Position numbers and translations under genes: made by a program
Part shown: in pieces, positions 24,985-33,955 of the stretch
Numbering within the stretch: position 1 is the first letter of the stretch
Layout of the letters: each line of letters opens with the position of its first letter
The notes under the pieces: model-generated
Told to the model about the DNA's origin: nothing
What the model saw: only the letters and a program-made list of their open reading frames with translations
Databases searched by the model: none
Assembly (NCBI RefSeq): GCF_000019085.1
Contig: NC_010321.1
Location: 1,809,001-1,873,000 of the forward strand
Source of the DNA: Thermoanaerobacter pseudethanolicus ATCC 33223
GTDB taxonomy: Bacteria > Bacillota > Thermoanaerobacteria > Thermoanaerobacterales > Thermoanaerobacteraceae
Reading direction: 5' to 3'
DNA: 64,000 nucleotides

Positions 24985-25070
24985 TGGTGGAGGGAGATGG
25001 ATTCGAACCATCGAAGGCGACAGCCAACAGATTTACAGTCTGCCCCCTTTGGCCACTTGGGTATCCCTCC
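24985..25070 (-). tRNA. tRNA-Tyr (GTA)
   Basis: A class II tRNA of 86 nt with a long variable arm. Acceptor GGAGGGA/TCCCTCC, anticodon loop CTGTAAA with GTA, T-loop GGTTCGAATCC, and the 3' CCA is encoded. Last of three tRNAs in one minus-strand unit. Confidence 0.96.
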
Positions 25071-25091
25071 ACAATATTTAATTTTTGAAAA

Positions 25092-25167
25092 TGGTGGTCG
25101 CAATAGGACTCGAACCTATGACCCCCTGCTTGTAAGGCAGGTGCTCTCCCAGCTGAGCTATACGACC
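25092..25167 (-). tRNA. tRNA-Val (TAC)
   Basis: 76 nt with acceptor GGTCGTA/TGCGACC, anticodon loop CTTACAA with TAC, T-loop GGTTCGAGTCC and an encoded CCA. It lies between tRNA-Pro and tRNA-Tyr. Confidence 0.96.
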
Positions 25168-25171
25168 ACAA

Positions 25172-25247
25172 TGGTCGGGATGGAGGGACTTGAACCCCCG
25201 ACCCCATGCTCCCAAAGCACGTGCGCTACCAACTGCGCCACATCCCG
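25172..25247 (-). tRNA. tRNA-Pro (TGG)
   Basis: 76 nt with acceptor CGGGATG/CATCCCG, anticodon loop TTTGGGA with TGG, T-loop GGTTCAAGTCC and an encoded CCA. First of the three-tRNA unit. Confidence 0.95.
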
Positions 25248-25404
25248 ACATCAGTGACGAAATAAATTATAATAGAAAAAATGAAATTTCACAATAGGCA
25301 TAAAAGCTTAAAAATGGCCGTTTTATTGATTTATCGCTTGCAATCTTTAAATTTTTTAAGAATACGTCATATTTTAAAGTGTCTGCACAAAATACCACAT
25401 AAGG

Positions 25405-25944
25405 TCATTTCGCGGCAAAATATTTATTTGCTATTTCTACAAGATAATTTATCTCTTCGGAAGAAAGTTTATTTTTCAATATGTTTAATAATCTTTCATT
25501 ATCTTCCTTTGTTAATCCTTTCTCTGCCATCTTCATAATCTTATCCATATCCTCTTTCCCTAACTTCTGTAAAATTTCCATTACCTTTGCCTTCTGAGAA
25601 GCTTCCATTTTATCTTGTATTTCCAATATTTCTTCTACAGTAATCACTTTTTCTTTTTTATCTTTTTCATTTTCTTGTGTTGTAGTTTTATCTACATTTT
25701 GCTCAAGAGCTTGGCTTGAATATTTTTCTTCTTCTCTTGAAATTTTTGTAGTCTTAGACTCATTATATTTTTCTACATTTTCTATTTCCCTATCCCACAT
25801 CTGTTTCCCTGCGGGATATACTTCATCAAAAGTTTTAATTTCCTCCTTATTCTTATGTTCTTTAAAATATGTTTTTAACATAAACATAGTAGTAGCTGAC
25901 AAAAATACCGCGATTAGAATTATGTAAACTGTATATTTTTTCAT
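25405..25944 (-). CDS. Membrane-anchored charged protein of unknown function
   Basis: A 179-residue protein with one N-terminal membrane segment (about 5-24, YTVYIILIAVFLSATTMFML) and no signal-cleavage site, so probably anchored with the rest outside. The middle is low-complexity and Lys/Glu/Thr-rich. The C-terminal 80 residues look helical and repeat a pattern ...KVMEILQKLGKEDMDKIMKMAEKGLT..., similar to MotE/FliG-middle-like or spore-associated 'DUF' helical segments. No family is assigned. It is transcribed alone, divergent from yyaC. Confidence 0.65.
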   Translation of the reverse strand: MKKYTVYIILIAVFLSATTMFMLKTYFKEHKNKEEIKTFDEVYPAGKQMWDREIENVEKYNESKTTKISREEEKYSSQALEQNVDKTTTQENEKDKKEKVITVEEILEIQDKMEASQKAKVMEILQKLGKEDMDKIMKMAEKGLTKEDNERLLNILKNKLSSEEINYLVEIANKYFAAK

Positions 25945-26039
25945 TTTTGAAAACCTCCCATTATTTTAACTGTACACATTTATTATTCCTTCCCTTAATT
26001 TTTTAATTCAGTTTATTATTAAAAAGGGAGGCTTCAATT

Positions 26040-26552
26040 ATGGAAGAATTAAGGCTTAAATATGATGATGATAACGCCGTTTATTTCATAGCTAATTTTT
26101 TAAATTCCTATTTAAGCCCTAATTCAGTTTTTTTATGTATTGGTACAGATAAATTTATAAGCGACTCCTTAGGTCCTATCGTAGGAAATCTGTTAACAAA
26201 ATCACTTCCACCAACTTACTTTGTTTACGGTACCTTAAAGAGGCCAATTCACGCTATAAACTTAGAAGAAAATATAAAATACATAAAAAAGAAGCATCCT
26301 AATAGTAAAATTATAGCTATAGATGCTTCTTTGGGAGACAAAGAAAGTATAGGAAAAATCTCAATAAAAAAAGCCCCACTGTACCCTGGAAAAGGGGTGG
26401 GGAAAATGCTTCCTCCTGTTGGAGATATTTCAATAGTAGGCATTGTCGATGTATATGACTCATTGCCATTAAATTCAATTAGATTAGGCTTTGTTTTTGA
26501 TATTGCAGAAACAATAGCAGAAGGAATTTATTTAGCTTTGAAACATTCATAA
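26040..26552 (+). CDS. yyaC: Spore protease YyaC-like protein (DUF1256)
   Basis: A 170-residue protein of the YyaC family, related in fold to the GPR germination protease and hydrogenase-maturation proteases. Family motifs include FLCIGTDKFISDSLGPIVG (about 32-50), IAIDASLGDKES and PGKGVGKMLPPVGDISIVGIVD. It is conserved in endospore formers. The precise substrate is not established. AGGGAGG lies before the ATG. It converges on the GerM-type lipoprotein gene 4 bp away. Confidence 0.88.
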   Translation: MEELRLKYDDDNAVYFIANFLNSYLSPNSVFLCIGTDKFISDSLGPIVGNLLTKSLPPTYFVYGTLKRPIHAINLEENIKYIKKKHPNSKIIAIDASLGDKESIGKISIKKAPLYPGKGVGKMLPPVGDISIVGIVDVYDSLPLNSIRLGFVFDIAETIAEGIYLALKHS

Positions 26553-26556
26553 TTTT

Positions 26557-28011
26557 TTATTTTAATTTTAAAGGTATAGAAACTAAATTTTGTATAGAAC
26601 CATCTTTAGGGCTTAAAGAGAAAACTTGAAGAATCCCATTTTGCGGCTCTTTTAAAGGCTTATAGGAAATTATAGCTTCGAAATCCCCCCAAGAAGGAGC
26701 AGCGTCAGTTGCTTGGACAAAACTCTCATTTAAAATATTGCCATTGCTACCAATTAGCCTTATATTTACCCCTCCTTCAAATACTCTTGCCTTTCCTATT
26801 ACTTTGAAGGGGCTTGAAACCACATCATTTTTGGCTGGAGCCATTACTTTTATATTAAGCTCATAAGAAATGCTACTGTTATCTGAAACAATTATCGCTC
26901 TTGCTTCCTTGTCTTTCGTAAGTATTATACCTAATTCGTCTCCTACTTTTATTTCCGAAAAGCTGATATCCCTTTCAGCATATTTAATTCCCCCTTCAGG
27001 GTCATAACTAACCTTTGCCATGAAGTGGATAATAGCATTCGGTAGTACTTTTATATCTGGTCCCGCTTCATTTCTTAAATCCTGAGCATCCTGGTATTCC
27101 CTCTCAATAGTAATAATTCTATTTGCATAATCAATAGCCTTTACTTTTCCATAAATAAAGGATTCACCTTTTAAAGGATCTGTCTCAGGTATTGGAGTGA
27201 ACTCAGCCGATACATTGCTAATAACCCATATATAATTATCTCCTTCTCCAAGAGGTTGAATTAATTTTATGCTATATACTTTATTGTCATGTACTGCTTC
27301 TATATCAGCTGTCCCATCACTTTTCTTTTTTAATGTCAGCTCATTTTGACTTCCTAAACCTATTACACCTCCCTCTTTTCTAAGAAGTTGAATAGGGTCA
27401 AAACGCCATGTTTCTTTCCCTAAATCTGCTCTTTCTTGTAATTTCTTTATCCTCTCTGGGTTATTGTATACATCGCCTACTAATATCATTCTTTTTAAAG
27501 GATCTAAACCTATTTTGTATTTTCCTATTGCATCTACCTTGTTCCCTTCTATTAAAATTTGAACATTGTTTACACTAGGAATATCTGTTAATACATTTAC
27601 AAGAGCAGCAACCTTTAGTTTGTCTATCTGCTCATTGTCACTCTCTTGAAGAAATTCTTTAGACAAGTTTACAAAAACTGTCCCTTCTTGCATATCTATA
27701 GAAAGCAGTTTTGTTCCAATTGGAAACACCGGTTTTGCATATTCATCCGTAGGTCCTTTAATCATTTCAAGTATTACTTGCTTCAAAACATCTGCATCTT
27801 TGGGAATAAATCTTCTTTCTAAAATTAAGCCATTCATTTTATCATTTAAAAAATAAAGTGAAATTTCTTTAGACATATCTTGAGACATACCTTGACTTAA
27901 AGGCCTAGGATTTATAGGCGGATTATCATCCTTGTTGCTAAAATCTTGAGCGCACCCCGACACCATCAAAACAAATAGCAAACTCACAATTAATAATAGA
28001 ATCTTTTTCAC
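26557..28011 (-). CDS. GerMN/Gmad2-domain lipoprotein (spore germination type)
   Basis: A 484-residue exported lipoprotein. The signal peptide ends in a lipobox (LMVSGCAQ), so Cys is lipidated. A GerMN domain follows (about 55-155: ISLYFLNDKMNGLILERRFIP...VFVNLSKEFL), then a unique middle domain and a C-terminal Gmad2 immunoglobulin-like domain (about 395-484: KVMAPAKNDVVSSPFKVIGKARVFEGGVNIRL). GerMN proteins take part in sporulation or germination envelopes in Bacillus. The start is probably a GTG at 28011 after GGAGGGGGAAGG; the ATG at 28029 lacks a ribosome site. It lies downstream of a two-component system on the same strand. Confidence 0.85.
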   Translation of the reverse strand: MKKILLLIVSLLFVLMVSGCAQDFSNKDDNPPINPRPLSQGMSQDMSKEISLYFLNDKMNGLILERRFIPKDADVLKQVILEMIKGPTDEYAKPVFPIGTKLLSIDMQEGTVFVNLSKEFLQESDNEQIDKLKVAALVNVLTDIPSVNNVQILIEGNKVDAIGKYKIGLDPLKRMILVGDVYNNPERIKKLQERADLGKETWRFDPIQLLRKEGGVIGLGSQNELTLKKKSDGTADIEAVHDNKVYSIKLIQPLGEGDNYIWVISNVSAEFTPIPETDPLKGESFIYGKVKAIDYANRIITIEREYQDAQDLRNEAGPDIKVLPNAIIHFMAKVSYDPEGGIKYAERDISFSEIKVGDELGIILTKDKEARAIIVSDNSSISYELNIKVMAPAKNDVVSSPFKVIGKARVFEGGVNIRLIGSNGNILNESFVQATDAAPSWGDFEAIISYKPLKEPQNGILQVFSLSPKDGSIQNLVSIPLKLK

Positions 28012-28108
28012 CCTTCCCCCTCCTTTCATTATTTTTTCTTTAATTTAATAATACTACTTTTTCAATATCCAAATAATTAAATAAGCATAAAAAAATTATT
28101 AAAAAAAA

Positions 28109-29509
28109 TTAATCCTTTTTCTTTTTAGGCAAAGTAATTCTAAATACAGTTCCTTCTCCCACTTTACTTTCCACTGTGACTTTACCTTCATGAATATCTA
28201 TTATCTCCTTAGCAATAGCGAGTCCTAAGCCAAAACCACCACTTTTTTTAGACCTTGCAGTATCTCCCCTTGTAAATCGGTCAAATATCTTGGGAAGAGT
28301 TTCTTCACTTATACCCATACCATTATCCGCTATCGTAAGGTAAATATTGTTTTCATCTTCTTCTAAACCTACTATCACATTCCCTCCATCATGAGTGTAT
28401 TTTATTCCATTTTCTACTATGTTATAGACCATCCTATAAAACCTGTCGGGATCAACTTCTGCAAAAACATTATTTTCTCCTTTAAATTCAAGGTTTATCT
28501 CTTTCGTTTTTGCAAGAGGGAGAAGACTTTCTATTACATCTAATATAATCTCGCTAATCTCACTTTTCCTAACTTTTACTGCTTTAATCTTATCCATTCT
28601 CGCTAATTCTAACAAGTCATTTACCAACCTTGTCATCCTATTCAGCTCTCCGTCCACATCCTTTAATATTTCTTTATAAAATTTTATATCTTGATTTTTG
28701 CTATTTATGAGAGATTCTATCAACGCTTTTACTGATGCCAGAGGAGTTTTTAGTTCATGAGAAGCATCTGAAACAAATCTTTTCCGCTCTTCATCTATTT
28801 TCATTAAACTGAAACTCATCTTATTAAAAGCATTAGCCAATTTTCCAATTTCATCATTGCTTTTTACCTCAACTTTGTAGTCCAATTTCCCTTGAGATAA
28901 AATATTTGTTGCTTCTGTTAATCGTTTTAAAGGATTAGTAATGTAAGAAGCCACTAAAAGGCTTAAAAGGCTTACCAAAAATCCAATACCTGTAAAAGTA
29001 TATATCATGCGATATTTTATAGAGTTTAAAAGATCTATTATATTATCTATAGAAGAAGATATAAGTATTGCTCCTACTACATTGTTTTTTGCTATAACGG
29101 GAACTGCAGTATACATCGCCCAACCTACACCATTTATATCATGAATACTTGTAGAACCCTTGCCATTTAAAGCCTCTTTTATATCGCTGTAATCCTTTAT
29201 TACTTTTCCTTCAAATTCCTTTGAGGAAGCAGAATCTACCAATACTCTTCCATTTATATTAGTGAAAAGTATTCTTGAATTTATTTGTTTTGCATACTCC
29301 ATTATAGTGGGCTCAATCAAATAAGAAGAAGTAGTACCTACAAATCTTGATACAAAATTAGATACCATATTGGCTTGCATTAAATTATTGACTCTGACAT
29401 TGTCTAAATAGCTTCTTTCAATATAACGGTAAAGATAAAGCCCAGTTAATGCCAATGAAATTATTAAAATTATTAAATATAAAGAAAAGATTTTCCACCT
29501 TAAACTCAT
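28109..29509 (-). CDS. Sensor histidine kinase
   Basis: A 466-residue membrane kinase. Two membrane segments (about 7-27 and 168-190) bound an extracytoplasmic sensor, followed by HAMP (about 190-240), a dimerisation domain with phospho-acceptor His251 (DASHELKTPLASV), and the ATPase with N box NIVENGIKYT, DNGMGI and GGFGLGLAIAKEI. It belongs to the PhoR/ResE/WalK-like class. It overlaps no gene but follows the regulator by 10 bp, so the pair is one operon. The signal is unknown. Confidence 0.93.
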   Translation of the reverse strand: MSLRWKIFSLYLIILIISLALTGLYLYRYIERSYLDNVRVNNLMQANMVSNFVSRFVGTTSSYLIEPTIMEYAKQINSRILFTNINGRVLVDSASSKEFEGKVIKDYSDIKEALNGKGSTSIHDINGVGWAMYTAVPVIAKNNVVGAILISSSIDNIIDLLNSIKYRMIYTFTGIGFLVSLLSLLVASYITNPLKRLTEATNILSQGKLDYKVEVKSNDEIGKLANAFNKMSFSLMKIDEERKRFVSDASHELKTPLASVKALIESLINSKNQDIKFYKEILKDVDGELNRMTRLVNDLLELARMDKIKAVKVRKSEISEIILDVIESLLPLAKTKEINLEFKGENNVFAEVDPDRFYRMVYNIVENGIKYTHDGGNVIVGLEEDENNIYLTIADNGMGISEETLPKIFDRFTRGDTARSKKSGGFGLGLAIAKEIIDIHEGKVTVESKVGEGTVFRITLPKKKKD

Positions 29510-29519
29510 TTTATCACCT

Positions 29520-30197
29520 TTACTTCATATAGTATCCTGCACCCCATTTGGTGAAAATATATTGAGGATTTGCAGGGTCATCTTCAATTTTCTCCCTAAG
29601 TTTTCTCACATGCACTGTAACAGTATTTGTATCACCGTAAAAATCAAATCCCCATATCAAGTCTAACAATTTATCTTTCGTATAGACTTTTCCTGGATTA
29701 GAAGCTAACAACACTAAAATTTCAAATTCTTTATTTGTAAGCTCAATTCTCTTCCCTCTCTTGTAAACTGCTCTTTCGGGAATATTTATATAAAGTTCTC
29801 CCCTTCTTATTTCATCTTTCCGCTTAGTATAAGGATTTGTAGCTCTTCTTAAAAGTGCTCTTATTCGCGCAGTAAGCTCTCTAGTATTAAAGGGCTTCGC
29901 TAAATAATCATCAGCTCCTATTTCTATCCCTACAATCTTGTCAATATCGTCTCCTCTTGCAGTAAGCATAATTATGGGAATATTTGAAAAAGTCCTTATC
30001 TCTCTACATACCGAAAAACCGTCTAACTTAGGAAGCATAATATCTAAAATTACAAGGTCATAATTCCCTAAACGAACTTTGTCAAGCCCTTCTTCTCCAT
30101 CGTAAGCGGCGTCAACTTCAAATCCTTCTTCTTCTAAAGAAAGTTTTAACCCTTTTACAAACATCTCTTCATCATCTATAATTAACAATTTTTCCAT
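29520..30197 (-). CDS. OmpR-family response regulator
   Basis: A 225-residue two-domain regulator. The receiver has the acidic pair DDE (residues 8-10), phospho-acceptor Asp52 in LVILDIMLPK, and K near 102. The winged-helix output domain ends VTVHVRKLREKIEDDPANPQYIFTKWGAGYYM. The start at 30197 follows GGAGGGAGG; an upstream ATG at 30233 has no ribosome site. It is paired with the downstream histidine kinase. Confidence 0.94.
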   Translation of the reverse strand: MEKLLIIDDEEMFVKGLKLSLEEEGFEVDAAYDGEEGLDKVRLGNYDLVILDIMLPKLDGFSVCREIRTFSNIPIIMLTARGDDIDKIVGIEIGADDYLAKPFNTRELTARIRALLRRATNPYTKRKDEIRRGELYINIPERAVYKRGKRIELTNKEFEILVLLASNPGKVYTKDKLLDLIWGFDFYGDTNTVTVHVRKLREKIEDDPANPQYIFTKWGAGYYMK

Positions 30198-30238
30198 ATA
30201 TACCTCCCTCCTGACACCAGTATACCACAACAATTTAT

Positions 30239-30268
30239 AAAAAAAATAGCCTTATCGGCTATTTTTTT
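30239..30268 (-). terminator. Terminator of the LacI-type gene
   Basis: AAAAAATAGCC-TTATC-GGCTATTTTTT overlaps the last codons and stop of the LacI gene; also symmetrical for the plus strand. Confidence 0.8.
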
Positions 30269-31268
30269 CTTCTCCAAAGCCAGTAGATTCTCTTACAATC
30301 AACTGATGAGGCAAAATAACATGCATTTCTTCAATAGGTTCTTTTGCTAAAAGTTTTGTTAAAAGTCTCATGCTTACAGCCCCTATGTCATAAGCAGGCT
30401 GTTGTATTGTAGTAATCGTCGGTCTAAAAATAGTAGAAATGTAAGTATTGTCAAAACCTACTACATGGATGTTTTCTGGCACTTTAAGATTTGAGTCAAA
30501 TATGGCGTTTATGGCAGCAGCTGCCATATCATCTGATGCTGCAAATACTGCATCTACCTTGTATTCTAAAAGCTTTAGCATAGCTAAATACGCTTTGCGA
30601 GTTTTAAACTCTCCTTCTACTACTAATTCAGGATCATATTTTATGCCGTGTTCTTCGAGAGCTCTCTTGTAACCTTCAATCCTTTGAAGCCCTCCTATAG
30701 GGTCATGCATAGGTCCTGAAATCATACCTATTTTTTTGCGTCCTAAAGAAATCAAGTATTTTACTGCGTCGTATGCAGCTTTTTCATTATCAATCATAAC
30801 ACTAGGAAATCTCTTATCTTTGTCCTGAGTACCTGCCAGCACCACTGGTACACCAAATTCGTTAAACGTTTGTATAACACTATCCCTTACTATATCCCCC
30901 ATAAAGATAATTCCGTCTACTTGCTTTTCTCCTAATATTTCTATATATTTGACTTCCTTTTCCTCTTTTTGGTCAGTATTGCACAAAAATATGTTATAAT
31001 TATACATCGCAGCAATATCCTCTATTCCTCTAACTACCTCAGGATAGAAAGTACTAGAAATATCAGGGACTATAAGCCCTATAGTATGAGTCTTTTGGAT
31101 CTTTAAACTACGTGCTAACGCATTAGGCTTATATCCTGTCTTTTTTATAGCCTCTAACACTCTCTGCCTCGTCTCGTCTGTAACAACAGCACTGTTATTT
31201 AATACTCTAGAAACCGTAGCAATTGAAACCTTTGCTTCTCTCGCCACATCTTTTATCGTTGCACTCAT
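30252..31268 (-). CDS. LacI-family transcriptional regulator
   Basis: A 338-residue repressor. The N-terminal helix-turn-helix TIKDVAREAKVSIATVSRVLNNS is followed by the periplasmic-binding-like effector domain (HTIGLIVPDISSTFYPEVVRGIE). It resembles CcpA/sugar-responsive regulators. Ligand and targets are unknown; no sugar operon is adjacent, so it may act at a distance. An AT-rich stretch just upstream contains AAAGCGAAAACG on the minus strand, similar to half of a LacI/CcpA operator, which could serve autoregulation. Confidence 0.92.
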   Translation of the reverse strand: MSATIKDVAREAKVSIATVSRVLNNSAVVTDETRQRVLEAIKKTGYKPNALARSLKIQKTHTIGLIVPDISSTFYPEVVRGIEDIAAMYNYNIFLCNTDQKEEKEVKYIEILGEKQVDGIIFMGDIVRDSVIQTFNEFGVPVVLAGTQDKDKRFPSVMIDNEKAAYDAVKYLISLGRKKIGMISGPMHDPIGGLQRIEGYKRALEEHGIKYDPELVVEGEFKTRKAYLAMLKLLEYKVDAVFAASDDMAAAAINAIFDSNLKVPENIHVVGFDNTYISTIFRPTITTIQQPAYDIGAVSMRLLTKLLAKEPIEEMHVILPHQLIVRESTGFGEEKNSR

Positions 31269-31356
31269 TGTACATCACTCCCAGGATTAATCGTTTTCGC
31301 TTTATGTTATTTTACTTTTTAAAAAGAATTTTGTCAATAGATTTTTTCAATTTTTT

Positions 31357-31509
31357 TCATTCATTTTCATGAATTTTTTTGACTGACTCATCTTTTAACT
31401 CTATTTTTTGTTCTTTTTCGTAAAATAGAGGCAAAAAAGAGAATAACATATATAAAATCCCAACAAATATAATAACCAAACTGATAAATTTTATAATCAT
31501 ACCTTCCAT
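31357..31509 (-). CDS. Small single-pass membrane protein (50 aa)
   Basis: A short ORF starting MEGMIIKFIS with AGGTG six bases before the ATG. Residues about 5-28 are hydrophobic (IIKFISLVIIFVGILYMLFS), followed by a charged tail (YEKEQKIELKDESVKKIHENE). No homologue is recognised. It lies between the HAD-gene terminator and the LacI gene. Evidence is the ribosome site, membrane-helix pattern and intact frame; it could still be spurious. Confidence 0.55.
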   Translation of the reverse strand: MEGMIIKFISLVIIFVGILYMLFSFLPLFYEKEQKIELKDESVKKIHENE

Positions 31510-31530
31510 GGTCATCACCTAAAATAAAAA

Positions 31531-31561
31531 AATATATTACCGCCTGGCGGTAATATATTTT
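31531..31561 (-). terminator. Terminator of the HAD phosphatase gene
   Basis: AATATATTACCGCC with GGCGGTAATATATT, an almost perfect palindrome 25 bp behind the HAD stop. Confidence 0.7.
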
Positions 31562-31585
31562 ATTCCCTTTTGTTTAAACTAGTTA

Positions 31586-32407
31586 CTATACTGCTACTGT
31601 CTTTTTATTTAAGAAAAATTTATCTATTGCATGAGCAACTCCATCTTCATCATTTGATAAAGTTGTATAATCCGCTTTTATCTTTACAATGTCAGGAGCG
31701 TTCCCCATAGCTACTCCCAATCCTGCATATTCTATCATTGACAGGTCATTTAGATTGTCTCCAATCGCCACTACCTGCTCTCTTTTTATACTGTACATAT
31801 TGGCAAGAGTTTTTAAAGCATTGCCCTTGCTTACTCCTTTTGCATTAATCTCTAAATGTCCTCCTCCAGAAGTAGAAATGGTTAATCTTTTTGAAATTTC
31901 GTCGTAAATTTCTGCATCAATAGAAATAGGATTTTTCATATCATTTATCGCATAGATTTTAGCCGTCACGCCTCCCGTCCTTTTAAGAAATTCCTCTAAA
32001 TTCCCCACCGCATTTACAGTAACATTGTTAAAAGAAAGGTACCACTCTACTCTATCAGTTATTTCTTCCACGTATAGCTCATCATCGATATAGAGGTTTA
32101 TATGATATCCAATTTCTTTTAACAATCTTATCGCAAATATCGCATCTTCTGTCTGTATAGGATTGTAATAGTACACCTTTTTAGTATAAATATCTTTTAT
32201 TAAAGCACCATTATAAGAAATCACTGGAGCATTAATATTAAGCTCAAGAGCATAAGGTAGTATAGAAGAAAACATACGTCCAGTAGCAATAGTAAAAATG
32301 ACTCCCCTTGAAATCACCTCTTTTATTGCTTCTTTATTTTTATCAGAGATTTCAGAATTACTATTTAATAAGCTCCCATCAGCATCTGTGACAAAAAGTT
32401 TATACAT
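31586..32407 (-). CDS. Cof-type HAD-superfamily phosphatase
   Basis: A 273-residue cytosolic sugar-phosphate or cofactor phosphatase. Motif I is FVTDADGSLL (residues 4-13; Asp nucleophile, with DAD where many have DLD), motif II TIATGR, motif III K and motif IV VVAIGDNLNDLSMI. The Cof-type cap domain lies in the middle. AGGGG precedes the ATG at 32407. The natural substrate cannot be told from sequence. Confidence 0.9.
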   Translation of the reverse strand: MYKLFVTDADGSLLNSNSEISDKNKEAIKEVISRGVIFTIATGRMFSSILPYALELNINAPVISYNGALIKDIYTKKVYYYNPIQTEDAIFAIRLLKEIGYHINLYIDDELYVEEITDRVEWYLSFNNVTVNAVGNLEEFLKRTGGVTAKIYAINDMKNPISIDAEIYDEISKRLTISTSGGGHLEINAKGVSKGNALKTLANMYSIKREQVVAIGDNLNDLSMIEYAGLGVAMGNAPDIVKIKADYTTLSNDEDGVAHAIDKFFLNKKTVAV

Positions 32408-32628
32408 ATTCTTCAACCCCTATTTTTTATTTATCCCTCATCTATATTATAACAGTTTGTAAATTTACATACTATATCATAAATTGTTATAAAACGTTAC
32501 CACTGAAAATTTTACATTATAAAAAGTTTTTTAACAAACTTTATGGTAAAAGATTGGAATAAATGTAAATGAATATTTTCAAAACCCATCAACAATACTA
32601 TATATGAAGACTTAGAAAGGGTGACATT

Positions 32629-33303
32629 ATGTTAATACTGTTTTTCCGCACCTTAATTTTATACGCTCTTGTGGTAATATTTATGAGAATTTCAGGAAAA
32701 CAACAAATAGGTCAGCTTCAACCCTACGAACTAGTTATCGCAATCATGATAGCAGACTTAGTAGCAATCCCTATGCAAAACAAAGGAATCCCTCTTTTAT
32801 CAGGTATTATACCTATCTTAACCCTTTTAGTCTCACAACTTTTTTTATCCTACTTATCAATGAAGAGCTTAAGAGCAAGAGCTATAATTTGCGGTACACC
32901 TACTATTTTAATTGAAAAAGGAAAAATTCTAACATCTCAACTTCAAAAAGAACGCTACAATATAAATGACCTTTTGGAAGAATTGAGAGTAAAAGGTTAT
33001 CCTAATATAGCTGATGTTGAATATGCAATACTTGAAACAAATGGCAGTTTAAGTGTAATACCAAAAAGTTGCAAAAAACCCGTGACTCCCCAAGACTTAA
33101 ATTTAACTCCTCAATACGAAGGATTGCCACTTCCTATAATAATAGACGGAAGAATTATGCATCAAAACATGCAGAAAGCAGGTATTGACATGGAATGGTT
33201 AAATGAACAACTTAAAATGTGGAAAATACAAAATGTCAAAGAAGTACTTTTTGCTTCTTTAGATACTAATAAAGTTCTGACTGTTTACAGAAAGGAAGGT
33301 TAA
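32629..33303 (+). CDS. YetF/DUF421 membrane protein
   Basis: A 224-residue protein with three N-terminal membrane segments (about 3-24, 34-54, 58-78) and a C-terminal cytosolic pair of small domains. Diagnostic motifs are MRISGKQQIGQLQPYELVIAIMIADL, and the block GTPTILIEKGKI...LQKERYNINDLLEELRVKGYPNIADVEYAILETNGSLSV. In Bacillus, YetF-type proteins are linked to spore or envelope functions; the mechanism is unknown. It is followed by a DUF4363 gene, the usual partner. Confidence 0.9.
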   Translation: MLILFFRTLILYALVVIFMRISGKQQIGQLQPYELVIAIMIADLVAIPMQNKGIPLLSGIIPILTLLVSQLFLSYLSMKSLRARAIICGTPTILIEKGKILTSQLQKERYNINDLLEELRVKGYPNIADVEYAILETNGSLSVIPKSCKKPVTPQDLNLTPQYEGLPLPIIIDGRIMHQNMQKAGIDMEWLNEQLKMWKIQNVKEVLFASLDTNKVLTVYRKEG

Positions 33304-33305
33304 AT

Positions 33306-33689
33306 GTGCGATATGTAGTTCCTTTGATGATATCTATTGTCGCTTTCGTCCTGCTTTTAGATATTGTATCTTTTAAATACCTTGATAAAACCTCTGAAAA
33401 TTTAAATAAAATGCTGACAGTGGTACAGCAAAACATAGAAAAAGAACATTGGAAAGAAGCAAAGAAAAGCATTGAAAAAGCAGAAAGAGAATGGAAAAAA
33501 ATAGGTAAGAAGTGGGCAATACTGGTAGAACACAGGGAAATTGATGAAATAGAAATAAACATGGAAAAATTAAAAAGTTATGTAGAGACAAAAAACAAAG
33601 ATTTAAGCATGGCACAACTTAAAGCTATTAAAATGTTAATAAGACATATACCCCAAAATGAAAAACCGACTCTTGAAAATATCCTTTAA
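33306..33689 (+). CDS. DUF4363 family protein
   Basis: A 127-residue protein with an N-terminal membrane anchor (about 4-22) and a helical, charged extracytoplasmic part (ENLNKMLTVVQQNIEKEHWKEAKKSIEKAEREWKKIGKKWAILVEHREID), typical of DUF4363. The GTG start at 33306 lies just past the yetF stop with GGAAGG in front. Frequent pairing of the two families suggests a shared membrane function, otherwise unknown. Confidence 0.85.
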   Translation: MRYVVPLMISIVAFVLLLDIVSFKYLDKTSENLNKMLTVVQQNIEKEHWKEAKKSIEKAEREWKKIGKKWAILVEHREIDEIEINMEKLKSYVETKNKDLSMAQLKAIKMLIRHIPQNEKPTLENIL

Positions 33690-33955
33690 TCTGTAATTTT
33701 ATGCTTGGTATAATTATAGCTTTTTTCACCCCACTTTAATGCCTCTTTCCCGCATTAATATTGACTTTGTCAATTTTGGGTTTGGCATATTTGGACACAT
33801 TTCGGCACCTTTGGGCATCTTTTGGGCACCAAAATGGCACCAAAAAGATATTTTCTTCCATTTTAAAACCCCATACTCCTACATCATATATAAGGGTATG
33901 GGGTATCTATATTTTAAAAAATGTATACTTATACAAAGTTATTTTAGAAAAATTT
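33690..33955. other. Intergenic region with GGCACC-rich stretch
   Basis: A run at about 33779-33852 repeats TTTGG(G)CAnn and GGGCACCAAAATGGCACC, resembling sequence beyond the integrase remnant at 38225 (GGGCACCAAA). It may be a decayed integrase tail or attachment region. No convincing gene is present. An extended -10 (TTGGTATAAT) occurs near 33705. Confidence 0.35.
33873..33908 (-). terminator. Terminator of the MFS gene
   Basis: CCCCATAC...GTATGGGG, followed on the minus strand by TTTTAAAAT, 50 bp behind the MFS stop. Confidence 0.65.

Noticed and set aside
24866-25257. Open frames covering the three tRNA genes on both strands
   Set aside because: The region is fully accounted for by tRNA-Pro, tRNA-Val and tRNA-Tyr.
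31269-31330. CcpA cre site before the LacI-family gene
   Set aside because: Only one half (AAAGCGAAAACG) resembles an operator; the dyad is poor.
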